Assembly (NCBI GenBank): GCA_003228685.1
Contig: QIFC01000023.1
Coordinates: 1-60,414 of the forward strand
Direction: 5' to 3'
DNA: 60,414 bases
Source: Chloroflexota bacterium
Lineage (GTDB): Bacteria; Chloroflexota; Dehalococcoidia; DSTF01; RBG-16-68-14
Positions 57,790 through 60,414 of the stretch are shown here, in pieces; within the stretch, counting starts at the first letter, position 1, and every line of letters begins with the position of its first letter. The position numbers and the translations under genes were made by a program. The notes beneath the pieces are model-generated. The model saw nothing but the letters and a program-made list of their open reading frames with translations. It was not told where the DNA came from and searched no databases.

Positions 57790-58957
57790 CGCGCCCCATC
57801 GCAAACTTCAGGTAGTCGCCTTCGGGGAACGCCGCCAACACCGGGTGGTCGAATGCGGCGCCTTGCAGGCTTTCGAGCGCCCAGTGCCGGCCGGCTTGGC
57901 GGACACCAGCCTCGATACTCGCCAGAAAGTCGTCCTTCCCGAAGTGGCCGGAGCACGATGACGCGCAGAGCAGACCGCCCGGCGCGGTGACCGCCGACGC
58001 AAGTTCGTGCAATCGCTCGTAGGCCCGGCGCGCCTTGGGCACCGCGGCCTTCTTAGGAGCGAAGCTAGGCGGATCGGAGATCACGATGTCCCATCGATCT
58101 CCGCGCTCTATCGCGGCGGTCAAGAACGCGAAGACATCGAGCGCGTGAAACTTCGCGCGGTCCATGGGCAGATCGTTCAGCTGAAAGTTGCGCCACGCGG
58201 CCTCGATCGCGGGTTTCGCCACGTCGACGGTGTCGGTCCGGCTAGCCCCGGCCACGGCCGCATGCACCGCGAAGCCACCTGTATAGCCGAACAGGTTCAG
58301 GACGGTCTTGCCGTGGGCGTGCTCCGCCACTCGCATACGGTTCTCGCGCTGGTCGAGAAATAGGCCACCCTTTTGTCCGTGCGCTAGGTCCACCACGAAC
58401 CGGACACCGTTCTCCAGAATCTTTCGCTCGTCTTTCTCAGCGCTCGATTTGCGCGAGGATCGATCGATCACCGCCCGGATCGGCAAGCGCGATTTCGCTG
58501 CCAGGCGCAGGCGCGGCTCAAACGGCTCGTAGAACGCGCGCGCGCCGTCACCATCGAAGCGCACGACGGCGGAGTCGGCATACAAGTCGACGTGGACGCC
58601 CGGCAGGAGATCGCCCTCACCGTGCAGCCATCGAAATGCGTTGGTCTTCGATAGATCGAGCCGCTCCAGCCGGCGATCCAGCGCAGCTTGCAGCCGTTCC
58701 GCCACGAGCAAGTCCACGTCCGCGAAGCGGTAACCGGGGCCTCCCGACTCTAACACGCGCGCGGCAATCGGTGATCGCTCGTCCCAGAAGCCCCTGGCGA
58801 TGGGTCTTCCATCACGCGCGTGGATTTCGACGAGGGCGCCATTGTCCGGGTTGCCGCGAGCGTCCAGCGCATCTCGGTAGATCCAGGGATGGCCTTGTCG
58901 AATGGAGCGCGCGAGGTTCTTCTTGAGAACCACAGTGCGGGGGCGATCGCTGGTCAT
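57782..58957 (-). CDS. rlmI: Class I SAM-dependent rRNA methyltransferase, RlmI-like
   Basis: 391 residues. N-terminal PUA domain (VVLKKNLARSIRQGHPWIYR, GALVEIHARDGRPIARGFW), then an EEHEE-like region (RWLHGEGDLLPGVHVDLYAD), the catalytic Rossmann part with VLNLFGYTGGFAVHAAVAGA (motif I), KFHALDVFAFL, DIVISDPPSFAPKK (motif IV), and SSCSGHFGKDDF. Members methylate C5 of a cytosine in 23S rRNA. A housekeeping gene between accessory genes. ATG at 58957, its promoter region shared with the acyl-CoA dehydrogenase. Confidence 0.9.
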   Translation of the reverse strand: MTSDRPRTVVLKKNLARSIRQGHPWIYRDALDARGNPDNGALVEIHARDGRPIARGFWDERSPIAARVLESGGPGYRFADVDLLVAERLQAALDRRLERLDLSKTNAFRWLHGEGDLLPGVHVDLYADSAVVRFDGDGARAFYEPFEPRLRLAAKSRLPIRAVIDRSSRKSSAEKDERKILENGVRFVVDLAHGQKGGLFLDQRENRMRVAEHAHGKTVLNLFGYTGGFAVHAAVAGASRTDTVDVAKPAIEAAWRNFQLNDLPMDRAKFHALDVFAFLTAAIERGDRWDIVISDPPSFAPKKAAVPKARRAYERLHELASAVTAPGGLLCASSCSGHFGKDDFLASIEAGVRQAGRHWALESLQGAAFDHPVLAAFPEGDYLKFAMGRVS

Positions 58958-58974
58958 GGGTGCCCGCTCTCTAT

Positions 58975-58988
58975 GGGCCAGATGGCTC
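58975..58988. promoter_or_regulatory. GGGCCA-type box upstream of second acyl-CoA dehydrogenase
   Basis: GGGCCA-GA-TGGCTC, one mismatch, centred 26 bp upstream of the operator centre and about -43 from the predicted start. Confidence 0.55.
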
Positions 58989-58995
58989 TATCTGA

Positions 58996-59020
58996 TTTTC
59001 TGAGTGCTTGCTAAGTTTAG
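58996..59020. promoter_or_regulatory. TTAGCG-type operator, promoter of second acyl-CoA dehydrogenase
   Basis: Core TGAGTG-CT-TGCTAA centred at 59007.5, matching CTTAGCG-NN-CGCTAAG with transitions. TAAGTT at 59012-59017 is a possible -10. The same stretch holds an overlapping inverted repeat GCTAA-GT-TTAGC. Confidence 0.5.
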
Positions 59021-59098
59021 CACTTGGAGGTCTACCTGAACCGCCTCCAGTCGACTTCGTCTGGGACCAGGGTCCACCTCTGTTAGGAGCGCTACATC

Positions 59099-60373
59099 AT
59101 GCCTGCCATAGACATCGATGAGGGACTAACACCAGAGCAAGTACAACTACGCAAGGAAGCGCATCGCTTCGCGTCTGAGGTCATGCGTCCAGCCGCGCTC
59201 GAACTGGACGACCTGCCACCGGAGGACGTGATCGCGTCGGACTCCCGGCTGCGGGACGTGTTCCGTCACGCCTACACGGCCGGCTACCACCTCCGCGGCT
59301 TCCCCGAAGATCTGGGCGGCACCTCACTGAGCCCCGCTGACTCCTGGGTTGTCAGCGAAGAGTTCGGCTGGGGCAACGGTGGCCTCTCTATCAGCCTGGG
59401 CGTCACGTCGATGCCGTTCAGGTTCGCGGCCATGACGGGCAACCCCGATCTGATGCGCGACGTTGTCATGCCCTTCGTCGAAGACACCGAAGGCAAGTAC
59501 GTGGGCTGCTGGTGCGCGACCGAACCCGACCACGGGTCTGACCTGATTCTGTACAGCGGCGAGGCCTCACGTCCCGACATCCACTTCGACTGCGCCGCAC
59601 GCCGAGATGGCGACGACTGGGTGATCAACGGCCAGAAATCGGCGTGGGTCTCCAACGGCACTATTGCTACACATACGCTGGCGTTCCTCTCGGTCGACGA
59701 CTCCATGGGCATGAACGGCATCGGCGTGGCCGTCGTCCCACTCGATCTGCCAGGCATCACCAAGGGAAAGCCGCTCAACAAGCTGGGCCAGCGCGCGCTC
59801 AACCAAGGTGAGATCTTTTTCGACAACGTACGCATCCCGCGCCACTACATGCTCGCCGAGCCCGGCGTCATGAGCGGCGGCACTGACAACATCCTCGCGG
59901 GCGCCAACGCCGGCATGAGCACCACGTTCTGTGGCGTGGCCCGCGCCGCGTACGAGGAGGCGTTCGCCTACGCGCAGCAGCGGATCCAGGGAGGCGTGCC
60001 CATTGCTGACCACCAGCTCGTTCAGCGCCGCCTGTTCGACATGTTTTCGAAGTTGGAGGCCGCCCGCTCACTCTCGAAGCTGGCCAACCGCAGGCTCACG
60101 AGCGGCCAGCCAACGCTGCACTACTCCATAGCGGCCAAGGTCTACTGCACGCAGACGGCCTTCGACATTGCGGACGACGCGGTGCAACTCTTTGGCGGCA
60201 TCGGCCTGGCAAAAGGGACGCCGGTGGAGATGCTCTTCCGGGACGCCCGCGCGTCGCTCATTGAAGACGGATCGAACGACGTACTCGCCCTCCTCGGCTT
60301 CCGTTCGCTACGCGCAGCCGCCTCGCCGGACGCCGTGCCGGACGCCGCGCCGAACGCGGCGCCGACGGCCTGA
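59099..60373 (+). CDS. Acyl-CoA dehydrogenase
   Basis: 424 residues. ACAD marks: GCWCATEPDHGSDL, DWVINGQKSAWVSNGT, KPLNKLGQRALNQGEIFFDNVRIP, AYAQQRIQGGVPIADHQLVQRRL and VQLFGGIGLAKGTPVEMLFRDARASL. In the place of the MCAD catalytic Glu (YEGT) it has EDGS, so Asp is at that position as in 9889-11082. AGGAG lies about 10 nt before the ATG. The last 20 residues are an Ala/Pro-rich repeat (PDAVPDAAPNAAPTA). Its promoter has both the box and the operator, tying it to the molybdoenzyme A4 and the 6124 operon. Confidence 0.92.
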   Translation: MPAIDIDEGLTPEQVQLRKEAHRFASEVMRPAALELDDLPPEDVIASDSRLRDVFRHAYTAGYHLRGFPEDLGGTSLSPADSWVVSEEFGWGNGGLSISLGVTSMPFRFAAMTGNPDLMRDVVMPFVEDTEGKYVGCWCATEPDHGSDLILYSGEASRPDIHFDCAARRDGDDWVINGQKSAWVSNGTIATHTLAFLSVDDSMGMNGIGVAVVPLDLPGITKGKPLNKLGQRALNQGEIFFDNVRIPRHYMLAEPGVMSGGTDNILAGANAGMSTTFCGVARAAYEEAFAYAQQRIQGGVPIADHQLVQRRLFDMFSKLEAARSLSKLANRRLTSGQPTLHYSIAAKVYCTQTAFDIADDAVQLFGGIGLAKGTPVEMLFRDARASLIEDGSNDVLALLGFRSLRAAASPDAVPDAAPNAAPTA

Positions 60374-60414
60374 GTCGCCGCGAATACGGCTGGTAACTGC
60401 GTTTCGCCTCAGAC

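Noticed and set aside
1..60414. tRNA, rRNA, CRISPR, insertion sequence or phage attachment site
   Set aside because: I looked for cloverleaf-like segments, regular direct repeats with spacers, transposase motifs and terminal inverted repeats and saw none that I could support by eye.

Overview
The window is a GC-rich bacterial chromosome segment of about 60 kb, densely coded on both strands. The organism is probably a member of the Chloroflexota, of SAR202/Dehalococcoidia type. This is inferred from gene content: several luciferase-like flavin monooxygenases, paralogous type II DMSO-reductase-family molybdoenzymes, a two-component system closely resembling DevRS, and an A2-type cytochrome oxidase. 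No rRNA or tRNA gene, CRISPR array, insertion sequence or phage gene was recognised.

Layout. (1) 1-7710, minus strand: a tightly coupled operon of two FAD oxidoreductases (one broken by a frameshift), two SCP2-like lipid carriers and a molybdoenzyme alpha, gamma and (cut by the window edge) beta subunit. (2) 8198-11082, plus: GMC oxidoreductase and acyl-CoA dehydrogenase. (3) 11086-17867, minus: thiolase, nitroreductase, a CoA-transferase/hydrolase pair resembling IpdAB, and a secreted cupredoxin-NHL protein. (4) 18060-21555: metallophosphoesterase, MFS exporter and kinase-like phosphotransferase. (5) 21734-27027, plus: TPP enzyme, methyltransferase and a second molybdoenzyme alpha. (6) 27133-37192, plus: a cyclase remnant, an ABC exporter, an iron-sulfur beta subunit, a third alpha, and a DUF35/thiolase pair. 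(7) 37249-48481: three luciferase-like monooxygenases, a fourth alpha, mobA beside a decayed mobB, an orphan receiver domain, and an operon of one intact and one degenerate diiron protein with an SCP2 protein. (8) 48724-60373: DevRS-like system, cupredoxin lipoprotein, cytochrome oxidase operon, PAS-LuxR regulator, ThuA-like protein, RlmI-like methyltransferase and a second acyl-CoA dehydrogenase.

How it may work. The catabolic genes suggest activation of a hydrophobic substrate, perhaps sterol, terpenoid or hydrocarbon, by oxygen-independent hydroxylation (molybdoenzymes) and by flavin or diiron oxygenation. SCP2 proteins would carry the substrate. CoA-dependent steps would follow: acyl-CoA dehydrogenases, thiolases, an Ltp2/ChsH2-like thiolase-DUF35 pair and an IpdAB-like pair. 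Electrons would reach a copper-rich respiratory chain. The substrate is not proven by the sequence.

The most interesting signal is regulatory. Two palindrome families recur in front of these genes. One is GGnCCR-NN-YGGnCC, with the 6+2+6 layout of DevR/NarL-type boxes. The other is TTAGCG-NN-CGCTAA, with a -10-like hexamer inside it. At three promoters the two are centred 26-27 bp apart, which puts the first near -43 from a predicted start of transcription. A DevRS-like pair lies in the same window. The combination looks like an undescribed composite regulon.
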